From Aegilops tauschii subsp. strangulata (lineage: Eukaryota > Streptophyta > Magnoliopsida > Poales > Poaceae), in NCBI RefSeq assembly GCF_002575655.3, contig NC_053035.3, forward strand, positions 87,321,322 through 87,385,321: 64,000 nt of DNA, written 5' to 3'. Below are positions 1-12,100 of this stretch, piece after piece. The translations under genes were made by a program, and so were the position numbers. The notes beneath the pieces were generated by a model. It did not search any database. It had not been told where the DNA came from and saw only the letters and a list, made by a program, of their open reading frames with translations. The first letter of the stretch is position 1. Each line of letters opens with the position of its first letter.

Positions 1-3000
1 AGACCGTGTTCACTTCCCGGACTCCGCCGAGAAGGGACCATCACGGCTACACACGCACTTGGTGTATTTTAATTGGGTCAAGTGACAAGTTATCTACAAC
101 CGGACATCAACAAATTCCCATCTGCCTCATAACCGCGGGCACGGCTTTCGAAAGATAATACCCTGCAGGGGTGTTCCAACTTAGCCCATCATAAGCTCTC
201 ACGGTCAACGAAGGATAACCTTCTCCCGGAAAGACCCGATCAGTCTCGGAATCCCGGTTTACAAGACATCTCGACAATGGTAAAACAAGACCAACAAAGC
301 CTCCCGAATGTGCCGACAAATCCCGATAGGAGCTGCACATATCTCGTTCTCAGGGCACACCGGATTGTCCAAGCTTCCGATAGGCCAGACCAAAGTTGCC
401 CCTGGTGGCCACCGGCGACTGACAGTTTGGACCAATACTCAGAGGAGCACTGGCCCCGGGGTTTAAAATAAAGATGACCCTTGAGTCTGCAGAACCCAAG
501 GGAAAAAGGCTTAGGTAGGCAAATGGTAAAACCAAGGTTGGGCCTTGCTGGAGGAGTTTTATTCAAAGCGAACTGTCAAGGGGGTCCCATAAATCACCCA
601 ACCGCGTAAGAAACGCAAAATCAAGGAACATAACACCGGTATGACGGAAACTAGAGCGGCAAGAGTGGAACAAAACACCAGGCATAAGGCCGAGCCTTCC
701 ACCCTTTACCAAATATATAGATGCATTAATAATATAAGAGATATTGTGATATCCCAACATAAACATAATCCAACATGGAGCAATCTTCAACTTCACCTGC
801 AACTAACAACGCTATAAGAGGGGCTGAGAAAAAGCGGTAACATAGCCAAACAACAGTTTGCTAGGAAGGTGACAAAGGTTAGAGGTTCATGGCAATTTGG
901 GAGGCTTGAAGAGCAAGTGAATAGGTAACGCGGCATAGCAATAGAGCGAACAACTAGCAAGCAAAGATAGAAGTGATTTCGAGGGTATGGTCATCTTGCC
1001 TGCAAGATTTTCAGAGTTGTCGAAAGCTTGATCCTCGTAAGCGTACTCGACAGGTTCCTCGTTCACGAACTCGTCTCCCGGCTCTACCCAAGACAAGAAC
1101 ACAAACAAACGGAACCACAATCAACAACGAGAAATGCACAAGCAACATGATGCAAGACATGTATGATATGCAAGATATGATATGCGATGCGTATGCGTGC
1201 TCCGGAAGGAAAATGATGAACATGGCAGTAACTTGGCAAACCAAGCATGCCACTGGAAAGATGAGATGATTTCGGTCGAAATCGATATAAAGATCACCGG
1301 AATCGGATGCACGGTTTGCAAATGGCAAGCAAAACAAGAATGACACTAATCTGCGATAAACAGCAAGATAGCACTTAAAATACAACAAGTAACAATGCTA
1401 CAGCACCCCAACATAGCAACAAAGCACATGGAAGTAATCTACAGGAGATGCTTGACAAAAGATGAACACTGAGCTACGGCTAGTTCACAACATATCAAGC
1501 TCAAACAAGCATGGCAAAAGTGCAAAAGATTACAGGTTCACAGACTTAGTGAAAAACTGGACATGGCAGAAATCAGCATCAGGGAGCAATGTTCGGATCA
1601 CGAAATCAATATGCTACAGGAACTTAACATAGCAAAACAAGGCATGGTAGTGTTCTACTATATGCACATGACAAAAGTCCCTTACTGACCATAAGCCAAA
1701 AAGGACCAGAAGATATGATGGCAAGCATGTAAACATAGCAAGTTTCGTTATCAGGTTTCAGACTTAGCAGAAAGCAGAGCATGGCAGAAATATTAATATG
1801 TAGGCCTCTTTGTGAGCTTGATGCACTCACTACAGAGCAATGCATGACAACCCAAGCATACCTACAGCAAGATGTCATGTTTATGAAGCTATCCATGGCA
1901 AAAACAATTACATAGCATGTATGGATCAACTACAATAAGCTTGGCAAAAATGCATGTCATGTTAAGAATCTGCCAGAAATATTTTATAGCAAAAGTAGAG
2001 CAAGAATGAGTCATGCTATGGTACTCTAAAATTGCAAATAATTGCAGGAATGGATCAATTACAACTATATCTACACAACATCCTTACTGAACATCTCCAA
2101 AATATGCATGGATCTCTCTGTAGCATCAAGTTTACATGGCAACAAAATTACAGCAGACAAGGACTTAGAGAAATCACTAAGTCCCTGAAATCAGAAATAT
2201 TACGGGGCCTACTTTGCATGCTTGTGCTAGTCACCACATATATCACAAAAATACATGGACTACACCACTGGAAAGATGGCATGGCATACTTCAAAACACA
2301 TGTAGAGCTCATGCTCATAAGATGCACAGAATAAATGATACAAAAATGACAAATCTCCAAGTTCTGATAAGAACCAGAGATTAACAGCAACTAGCCCTCT
2401 TCCAACGAAGATTTGGGCATCAAGATGACCTCTAATGAAAATGGTGCAATTTAACACAATGTAGAGCTTTACGAGACGAACAATTTGACATATTATACGC
2501 GCGAATCGGAGCTACATGCACGACGTTATCGCATCTCGAACAGAGCAAGATACTAAGAATTATTGAGGACTTGGGAGAATTTTTGAGGCGAGAAAAGTCA
2601 ACGGGAGGGCGCCCATACCAGATCCTATCGGGTCTCGAGGAGCTCGGGCCGCCGGCGGGAAGAAGAGGAGCCGGCGGTGGCGGGCGGCGCCGGTGGAGGA
2701 GGGGCCCGGAGGGCGGCGGCGGGCGGCGCCGGTGGCCGGAGGGGAGGCCGGCGGCGGGCGGCGGCGGAGGCGGCTGGGCTGGCGGCGGCGGCGGGCAGGC
2801 GCGGAGGCGGGCGCGGGAGGAGACGGGCCGGAGGGCCGGGGACGGGCCGGCGGGCCTCGGCGGCGGCGCTGGTGACGTGGCGCGCTCCGGTTGGCCGGGC
2901 GCGCGGCGGACGTTGTCCGGCCGGAGCGGACGCGTCCGGCGCGGCGCGGAGGGAGAGGGTTAGGGTTTCGTCTGAGATTTCGTTTTTCGGGATGCCCACT

Positions 3001-3543
3001 CATTTATAGGTAGAGGGAGCTAGGAGACTCCAAATGAGGTGCGGTTTTCGCCCACACGATCGTGATCGAACGACCTAGAGCATGGAAGAGAGTTTGGTGG
3101 GCTTTGGGCTGGTTTTGGAGGGGGTTTTTGCTGGACACTCAAATGGACATTGCGGAGGCCCGGTTAACCGTTGGAGTACCAAACGACCTCCGAATGGAAC
3201 GAAACTTGACCGGTAGTCTCCGGGTGGTATATTAAGACCACTTGACAAGCCTCGGTCCATTCCGAGAAAGTTTGACACACGCACACGAAAGAAAACTAGA
3301 GGGGTGCACCGGAGGAGATAGGAGCGCCGGATTGGAAAACGGACAACGGGGAAAAAGCTCGGATGCATGAGACGAACACGTATGCGAATGCAATGCACAT
3401 GATGACATGATAAGAAAAAGCATGACATGACAAAATACAAAACGAAAGACAAAACCCAACAACGGAGGGAAAAACATATCACATAGCCGGAAATGGCAAG
3501 AGTCGGAGTTACAAATATGGCAAGTTACATGCGGGGTGTTACA
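1..3543 (-). repeat. 3' LTR of the Tekay chromovirus (partial)
   Basis: Position 1 corresponds to 9810 in the 5' LTR, so about 620 bp of this LTR lie left of the window. It ends at the TGTTACA boundary at 3543. By eye I count roughly fifteen substitutions and three short indels against the other LTR (for example near 1279, 1360 and 2393). The GC-rich block at 2640-2960 and the TATA motif at 3003-3008 mirror those of the 5' LTR. Open frames in this region are LTR sequence repeated in the other copy and are not genes. Confidence 0.95.
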
Positions 3544-3579
3544 ACACTCCACCACTACGAGAGGATCTCGTCCCGAGAT
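3544..3579 (-). other. Polypurine-like tract and conserved palindrome upstream of the 3' LTR
   Basis: On the minus strand the pol stop is followed by ATCTCGGGACGAGAT, an inverted repeat, then GTAGTGGTGGAGTGT immediately before the LTR. The second part sits where the polypurine tract that primes plus-strand synthesis is expected, although it is interrupted by T residues. From memory, a motif of the ATCTCGGGACGAGAT kind is conserved just before the PPT in Tekay-type elements, which supports the clade call. Confidence 0.65.
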
Positions 3580-6500
3580 CTAGGGCTGAAAGAACTCCGG
3601 ATATTCGGAACGGAGATGGTCCTCGCGTTCCCAGGTGGCTTCCCGGTCGGAATGGTGCGACCCCTTCACTTTCAGGAATTTGATAGACTTGTTGCGAGTC
3701 TTGCGCTCAGTTTCTTCAAGAATAGCAACTGGGTGCTCATGATAAGACAAATCTTCTTGGAGGTCAATCTCTTCGAAGTCGATAGTGCGCTCAGGCGTCT
3801 TGAAGCACTTGCGGAGCTGTGACACGTGGAACACATCGTGCACGTTTGCAAAGTTGGAAGGAAGCTCAAGTTGATAGGCGAGGTCGCCTCTTTTGCCAAT
3901 GATCTTGAAAGGACCTACGTATCTAGGGGCAAGCTTCCCTTTGATACCGAAACGACGAGTGCCTTTCATTGGAGAGACGCGGAGGTAGACATGGTCTCCG
4001 ATCACGAAAGCCAAATCACGGTGCTTACTATCATAGTAACTCTTCTGGCGTGATTGCGCGGCTTTGAGATTATCACGGATGACTTTACACATCTCTTCAG
4101 CTTCAGTGATTAAGTCATTGCCAAGAAGTTGGCGTTCACCAGTCTCTGACCAATTAAGAGGGGTACGGCACTTTCTGCCATAGAGAATCTCGAATCGGGC
4201 CTTGCCCGAACTTGCTTGGAAGCTGTTGTTGTAGGAGAATTCAGCATATGGAAGACAATCTTCCCATTTCATGCCAAAGGAAATGACACAAGCCCTGAGC
4301 ATATCTTCAAGAATTTGATTTACTCGCTCGACTTGGCCACTAGTTTGAGGGTGGAAAGCTGTGCTGAAGCGAATATTAGTGCCCATGGCCTTCTAGAAGG
4401 AGTCCCAGAACTTAGAGGTGAAGATGCTTCCACGATCAGAAGAAATCAATTATGGAATGCCGTGCAAGGAGACAATTCTGGAGGTGTAGAGCTCTGCCAG
4501 CTGAGCTGCTGTGATGGATTCTTTGATAGGAAGGAAATGAGCCACTTTAGAGAGCTTGTCAATGACAACGAAGATAGCATCATTTCCGCGATTGGATTTG
4601 GGAAATCCAGTCACGAAGTCCATTTCGATATGATCAAACTTCCATTCCGGAATAGCAAGAGGTTGGAGGAGACCAGCTGGTCGTTGGTGTTCTGCTTTCA
4701 CTCTTCGGCAGACATCACATTCATTCACGAATTGAGCAATTTCTCGCTTCATTCGAGTCCACCAATACGACTGCTTGAGATCATGATACATCTTCGTACT
4801 TCCAGGATGAATAGAAAGGAGAGAATTGTGCGCTTCGTTCATTATGACTTTCCTTAGATCACCTTTCGGAACCACAATTCGGTCCTCAAAGAACAAAGTG
4901 TCTCTGTCATCAATGCGATAGCACTTGTATTTGGAAAGACCCTTGTCGATACCACGTTTCACCTTCTTCACCATGGCATCAAGGAGTTGTGCCTCACGAA
5001 TTTGATCTTCCAAAGTAGGAGATACTATGAGGTTGGCAAGAACGCCTTGAGGAACAACTTGGAGATTCAGCTTGTGGAAAACTTCACAAAGATCCGGTTG
5101 GAACGGCTTGAGAATTAAGCTGTTGCAATAAGCTTTCCTGCTTAACGCATCTGCAATGACATTAGCCTTGCCTGGAGTATATTCGATACTCGGATTGTAC
5201 TCTTGAATCATTTCGACCCATCGAGTCTGCCTGAGGTTGAGATTGGGCTGAGTGAAGATATACTTGAGACTCTTGTGATCAGTGAAAATGTCCACTTGTC
5301 TACCCAACAAGAGATGTCTCCACGTAATCAATGCATGGACAACTGCCGCCAACTCAAGATCGTGAGTGGGGTAGTTCTTCTCGTTGGGCTTCAACTGCCG
5401 AGAGGTATAGGCCACAACTTTCTTCTCTTGCATTAACACAGCACCGAGACCTTGGAGAGAAGCATCACAGAAAACTTCATACGGCTTGGATTCATCAGGA
5501 GGAGTCAAAACAGGAGCTGTGACTAGTCTCTGTTTGAGAGTGTTGAAAGCAACTTCACACTCAGGAGACCAGACATACTTCACATGCTTCTGAAGGAGGT
5601 TGGAAAGAGGCTTTGCAATCTTGGAAAAATTCTCAACGAACCTTCGGCAATAGCTTGCAAGACCCAGAAAACTGCGGAGCTGCTTGACATTTTGAGGAGG
5701 TTCCCAATCCAGAACTGCGGACACCTTCTCGGGGTTAACAGCGATGCCTTTGGCGGAGATGATGTGACCAAGGAAAAGAACTTCATCGAGCCAAAACTCA
5801 CATTTGGAGAACTTCGCATAGAATTGATACTCTCTGAGCTTGTCGAGCACCAATCGCAAATGTTTGGCATGATCCTGCTTATTCTTGGAGAAAACCAAGA
5901 TATCATCGAGATACACCAGAACAAATTCATTGGTATAAGGGTTGAAGATGAAATTCATCATCCGAGAGAACACCGGAGGAGCATTGACAAGGCCGAAAGA
6001 CACGACAGTATATTCATAGGAACCAAAGCTTGTTCTGAATGTTGTCTTGGGAATATCTTCTTCACGAATGCGAATCTGATGATAACCCATACGAAGGTCA
6101 AGCTTCGAGAAAACTTTAGCGCCCTTGAGTTGCTCAAATAGCTCATTGATGTTGGGAAGTGGATACTTGTTCTTGATTGTCTTCTTGTTCAAAGGACGGT
6201 AGTCGACACAAAGTCGGTCCGTGCCATCCTTCTTCTTGACAAAAAGAACACCACAACCCCATGGAGAAGAACTCGGTCTGATCAAACCCAGACGTTCTTG
6301 TTCATCGAGCTGCTTCTTCAATTCCTTCAGCTCGTTTGGTCCAAGCTTGTATGGACGCTTGCAAACGGGTACAGTACCAGGCTCTAGTTCGATAACGAAC
6401 TCAACTGGCCGGTGCGGAGGCATACCCGGAAGCTCTTCTGGGAAGACATCTTGATACTCGCAAACGACTGGAATTTGAGAGATGGCATCTAATTTGCCCT

Positions 6501-7560
6501 TCTCATTGAGAGAGAAAAACCGAATGGTTTCATCACGAGCGGCAAAAACAATCACATCCTCAGACGAGTGTGTCAATTGAATTTCTCTGGCAGCACAATC
6601 AAGTTGAGCCTTGTGCTTAGAAAGCCAGTCCATCCCGAGAATAAGATCAATATCCGAGTCACCAAGAACAATTGGAGAAGACTGGAATGCATAATCGCCC
6701 AACTTGATGGTAACATTCGGAACCATGGAACTTGCATTCATGCATTTGCCTGGAGAGACAACTGCTAACGGCCTAGGCAATCCTTGGAAATGCAATTCAT
6801 GCTTGGATGCAAAAGGTCTTGATATGAAAGAAAGAGATGCACCAGTATCAAAAAGAACTTTTGCAGGAATATCGTTAACAGGAAGATTACCCATTATCAC
6901 ATCAGTAGATTCCTCCGCTTGAGCTGCATTCATCATGTTCACCTTTGCAAACTTTGGATTATGCCTGACCACTGCATTGCTGGAAGATCTGACAGGAGGA
7001 GGAGGAGGAAGACGCCTCTGGTTGAAGCACTTGTTAGCATAGTGACCTTTCTGCTGACATTTGTTGCAAGTCACCTCTGAGAGTGGACGGTGATAAGGAG
7101 CATTGGACTTGGGAGCTTGATTCTGAGACTTGTTCTGATAGCCAGAGTTGGAAGAGTTGTTAGAACCATGGCCACCTTTGTTCTTCTGCTGGTAAGGCTG
7201 ACGAAACGGGGGAGGAGGAGGCAACCAGAACTTCTGTTGCTTAGCTGTCACAAGAGAGGAAGAAGAAGACTGAACTGCGTCTCTGACTCTCTTCTTAGAA
7301 GCCTCACACTTGAGCTGAGCAGCCTCTTGCTTCAGTGCCATATTGTAGAATTGATCAAAGTGAGTAGGCTCAACAAGAACGAGAGCTAACTGCAGATCCT
7401 CTTTAAGGCCACCTCTGAAGTGATAGATCATACTCTTCTCATCAGGAACGTCTTGTTTAGCGAAGCGAGCAAGTTTCTGAAACTGAATGTTGTATTGATA
7501 CACAGACATGTTTCCTTGCTTGAGATTGCGGAATTCCTCACGCTTGCTCTCAACAACAGT
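3580..7560 (-). pseudogene. pol: Tekay pol: protease-RT-RNase H-integrase-chromodomain (two stops)
   Basis: Polyprotein needed for processing, reverse transcription and integration. In the 1019-residue frame starting at 7509 a CX2CX4HX4C zinc knuckle lies at residues 148-161 (nucleocapsid part), the protease DTGAS at 221-225, the [11 protein letters not shown] at about 470-478 and YLDD at 533-536, RNase H acidic residues near 682, 744 and 787, the integrase HHCC zinc finger (H894, H901, C931, C934) and the first integrase Asp near 964. A TAA at 4450-4452 and a TAG at 4393-4395 interrupt the integrase core. The frame then continues 4386-3580 with the catalytic Glu region (GQVERVNQ) and a chromodomain-like tail with ATWERED. 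Both stops are explained by CAA/CAG to TAA/TAG changes. Otherwise it is remarkably intact; it cannot encode a full pol as it stands. Confidence 0.93.
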
Positions 7561-8039
7561 TGTGGAATGTGGTGCGCTTTGAAGTCCCGACAGAAGTCAG
7601 TCCAAGTAATCACACGACCTCCTCTGGAATCTTTGTATTGCTGAAACCAATCAGCAGCTTGGTCCTTGAGCTGGAAAGAAGCGAACTTGACAAAGTCCTC
7701 AGGCCTGACATTGCTACATTCAAAATGCTTGTTGATGTCCACGAGCCAATCATCGGCATCCGTGGCCTCGGCACAGTAGCTGAAAGACTTAGGCTGATTT
7801 GCGAGAAACTGGTTGAGAGTGGCAAAGTGAAACTGATTGTTGCCTTGACCTTGATTGCCTTGATTGCCTTGATTGCCTTGCCCTTGAGTACGTTCTTGCA
7901 AGAGTTGCAGAATCATCTGAGCATTGGCGTTGGTGGCTGCCATGATTGATTGCCATGCCTCCGGAGGTGGAGGTGGTGGCGGAGGGTTCGCTTGACTCCC
8001 TTCATTGCGATCCGGATTCTGACGCGTTGGCGGAGCCAT
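7561..8039 (-). pseudogene. gag: Tekay gag, N-terminal part, frameshifted relative to pol
   Basis: Capsid protein of the retrotransposon. I chose the ATG at 8039 because the protein begins MAPPTRQNPDRN followed by a proline run and a GQGNQ repeat, as expected for this clade; the longer upstream frame is leader sequence. The retrotransposon gag domain is visible ([52 protein letters not shown]). Just after HHIP the frame is lost. A one-base shift around 7560 restores [11 protein letters not shown] leading into the zinc-knuckle part of the pol frame, so gag and pol were originally one continuous ORF. Confidence 0.88.
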
Positions 8040-9174
8040 CCTGAAGAGGGTGACATCCGCTAGCATCTCGATAGACAAAAGATAAGTAGAATCAAACGGA
8101 TAGAAATTGCAACATATAGTCTTCACAATAACATTCGCACGAAGATGAACGAATGAATTCCGTAGTAAATCATCACACTTCCAAAGTTGAGAAGCCACTT
8201 GAAAAAGATATGGAACGAACATATGAATTCGAAGTAACTCGAATACCACAATACAAAATAAAACAAAGTATTGGCTTGCAGAATAAGCCGGAACAAACAT
8301 ATGATAGATATTTCGTCCGAAGTTTTCGTGGTGGGGCCCACACGGGCTCAATCGTACAGCACCATCATGTACAAGGCTGTGCACATGACATACGAAGCGT
8401 CCCCGAGTCGGCAAAGCCATGGACTCTTTAAGACACAACGAGACCACTGTAAAATCAACCGTATACAGGCGGACCACTAGACGTCGAACCCCAATCTCAT
8501 ATCATGCGTCTGTCGGAAAGAAATCCTAAGGCTACTAGAATTCCCACTTATAAACTCCCGAAACTTTCTGGTTATGCAATCTGGTGTAGGGGATACAGGG
8601 GACACAAATATATATCACCCAAACTAGCAATCCCTAGATCCAGCTGTATCCATCCGTCAACACATAACCAAGAAACCTTCGGAAATCGTTTACCTCAACC
8701 TTCGAAAAACATCCGTTATACAAGTTATGGCAATACTCCCGAACTCCCGCCCCAGTACTGGGTGCCGTCGAGGTGATCTCACCAACAACTGCATAAAAGA
8801 GATTTCGATGTCGGCGAAACTCAGGTATTTCAGAACTGCAACGATAAAATTGTGACGACAACACCTCGGAGCTCAACTCCCCGGGACACTGCCACAACCC
8901 CTAAATGACAGGAGGCACCAAGAACAATGTTCTCGTCACAAATCGATCGGAACGATTCCAAGATACCCGCGTGATCCTAAATTTTTTTTTAGTGAAATTT
9001 GAGGAGAGATTAGTCAAAACTTCTACGTCAGGAGACCTCACCAGAGCGACGAAGGGACTGAGGAGTAAAAAGAATCCTACTCTCCGATATATATAATCCT
9101 AAGACTCAAAACATTTTATTCTAGACTCAACAACGCCAGCGATTCGATCAAGCAGGGGCTCCTAAGTCGGGGAT
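8040..9174 (-). other. Tekay untranslated leader between PBS and gag
   Basis: About 1.1 kb between the primer-binding site and the gag ATG. No coding motif is seen; short frames here are chance. It probably holds packaging signals, but no specific motif is recognisable. Confidence 0.7.
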
Positions 9175-9188
9175 GGCTCTGATTACCA
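9175..9188 (-). promoter_or_regulatory. Primer-binding site, initiator tRNA-Met type
   Basis: The minus strand reads TGGTAATCAGAGCC, which matches the plant PBS TGGTATCAGAGCC complementary to the 3' end of tRNA-iMet, with one extra A. It lies 3 nt inside the LTR edge placed at 9192. Confidence 0.8.
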
Positions 9189-9191
9189 ACT

Positions 9192-12100
9192 TGCCACGCC
9201 CACGATGCGGCTATATCTCCCACGTGTCGGGGCACGACTTAGAAGCATAACCGCATAGTGGTTTTGTCGCAAGAAGGGTCATCTTCACACAATCCCATGT
9301 AATGAACAAGAATGGGATAAAGAGTTGGCTTACAATCGCCACTTCACACAATACATAAATATCATTCATACATCATCCAAAATACAATCATATAGACCGA
9401 GTACGGTCAAAATCCAGATGAAAATAAGACAATCCCAAATGCTAGATCCCCGATCGTCCCAACTGGGCTCCACTACTGATCATCAGGAAAAGACACATAA
9501 TAACGACCACGTTCCTCGTCGAACTCCCACTTGAGATCGACGCCATCGTCTGCACCGGCATCGTCGGCACCTGCAACTGGTGTTGGAAGTATCTGTGAGT
9601 CACGGGGACTCAGCAATCTCACACCCGCGAGATCAAGACTATTTAAGCTTATAGGACAAGGAGGTGCAAAGAGGTGGAGCTGCAGCGACAAAAGCATATA
9701 TGGTGGCTAACTTGCGTAAATGGGAGCGGGAAGAGAAGCAAAGGAACGGACGTCATCTAGCAATGACCAAGAAGAGGTCCTGAACGCCTACTTACGTCAT
9801 ACATAACACAGACCGTGTTCACTTCCCGGACTCCGCCGAGAAGGGACCATCACGGCTACACACGCACTTGGTGTATTTTAATTGGGTCAAGTGACAAGTT
9901 ATCTACAACCGGACATCAACAAATTCCCATCTGCCTCATAACCGCGGGCACGGCTTTCGAAAGATAATACCCTGCAGGGGTGTTCCAACTTAGCCCATCA
10001 TAAGCTCTCACGGTCAACGAAGGATAACCTTCTCCCGGAAAGACCCGATCAGTCTCGGAATCCCGGTTTACAAGACATCTCGACAATGGTAAAACAAGAC
10101 CAGCAAAGCCTCCCGAATGTGCCGACAAATCCCGATAGGAGCTGCACATATCTCGTTCTCAGGGCACACCGGATTGTCCAAGCTTCCGATAGGCCAGACC
10201 AAAGTTGCCCCTGGTGGCCACCGGCGACTGACAGTTTGGACCAATACTCAGAGGAGCACTGGCCCCGGGGTTTAAAATAAAGATGACCCTTGAGTCTGCA
10301 GAACCCAAGGGAAAAAGGCTTAGGTAGGCAAATGGTAAAACCAAGGTTGGGCCTTGCTGGAGGAGTTTTATTCAAAGCGAACTGTCAAGGGGGTCCCATA
10401 AATCACCCAACCGCGTAAGGAACGCAAAATCAAGGAACATAACACCGGTATGACGGAAACTAGAGCGGCAAGAGTGGAACAAAACACCAGGCATAAGGCC
10501 GAGCCTTCCACCCTTTACCAAATATATAGATGCATTAATAATATAAGAGATATTGTGATATCCCAACATAAACATAATCCAACATGGAGCAATCTTCAAC
10601 TTCACCTGCAACTAACAACGCTATAAGAGGGGCTGAGAAAAAGCGGTAACATAGCCAAACAACAGTTTGCTAGGAAGGTGACAAAGGTTAGAGGTTCATG
10701 GCAATTTGGGAGGCTTGAAGAGCAAGTGAATAGGTAACGCGGCATAGCAATAGAGCGAACAACTAGCAAGCAAAGATAGAAGTGATTTCGAGGGTATGGT
10801 CATCTTGCCTGCAAGATTTTCAGAGTTGTCGAAAGCTTGATCCTCGTAAGCGTACTCGACAGGTTCCTCGTTCACGAACTCGTCTCCCGGCTCTACCCAA
10901 GACAAGAACACAAACAAACGGAACCACAATCAACAACGAGAAATGCACAAGCAACATGATGCAAGACATGTATGATATGCAAGATATGATATGCGATGCG
11001 TATGCGTGCTCCGGAAGGAAAATGATGAACATGGCAGTAACTTGGCAAACCAAGCATGCCACTGGAAAGATGAGATGATTTCGGTCGAAATCGATATAAA
11101 GATCCCCGGAATCGGATGCACGGTTTGCAAATGGCAAGCAAAACAAGAATGACACTAATCTGCGATAAAAGCAAGATAGCACTTAAAATACAACAAGTAA
11201 CAATGCTACAGCACCCCAACATAGCAACAAAGCACATGGCAGTAATCTACAGGAGATGCTTGACAAAAGATGAACACTGAGCTACGGCTAGTTCACAACA
11301 TATCAAGCTCAAACAAGCATGGCAAAAGTGCAAAAGATTACAGGTTCACAGACTTGGTGAAAAACTGGACATGGCAGAAATCAGCATCAGGTAGCAATGT
11401 TCGGAGCACGAAATCAATATGCTACAGGAACTTAACATAGCAAAACAAGGCATGGTAGTGTTCTACTATATGCACATGACAAAAGTCCCTTACTGACCAT
11501 AAGCCAAAAAGGACCAGAAGATATGATGGCAAGCATGTAAACATAGCAAGTTTCGTTATCAGGTTTCAGACTTAGCAGAAAGCAGAGCATGGCAGAAATA
11601 TTAATATGTAGGCCTCTTTGTGAGCTTGATGCACTCACTACAGAGCAATGCATGACAACCCAAGCATACCTACAGCAAGATGGCATGTTTATGAAGCTAT
11701 CCATGGCAAAAACAATTACATAGCATGTATGGATCAACTACAATAAGCTTGGCAAAAATGCATGTCATGTTAAGAATCTGCCAGAAATATTTTATAGCAA
11801 AAGTAGAGCAATAATGAGTCATGCTATGGTACTCTAAAATTGCAAATAATTGCAGGAATGGATCAATTACAACTATATCTACACAACATCCTTACTGAAC
11901 ATCTCCAAAATATGCATGGATCTCTCTTTAGCATCAAGTTTACATGGCAACAAAATTACAGCAGACAAGGACTTAGAGAAATCACTAAGTCCCTGAAATC
12001 AGAAATATTACGGGGCCTACTTTGCATGCTTGTGCTAGTCACCACATATATCACAAAAATACATGGACTACACCACTGGAAAGATGGCATGGCATACTTC

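Noticed and set aside
107..1388. Multiple short frames repeated at +9.8 kb
   Set aside because: They are LTR sequence; the duplication reflects the LTR pair, not duplicated genes.
2560..3009. Several 100-150-residue frames rich in Arg, Gly, Ala and Pro on both strands (also at 12367-12816)
   Set aside because: They overlap on both strands in GC-rich LTR leader sequence and recur identically in the other LTR; composition-driven.
4216..4857. 213-residue plus-strand frame
   Set aside because: Antisense shadow of the Tekay integrase coding sequence.
9175..9188. Possible tRNA-Met gene fragment
   Set aside because: Only the 3'-end complement is present, directly next to an LTR border; this is a primer-binding site.
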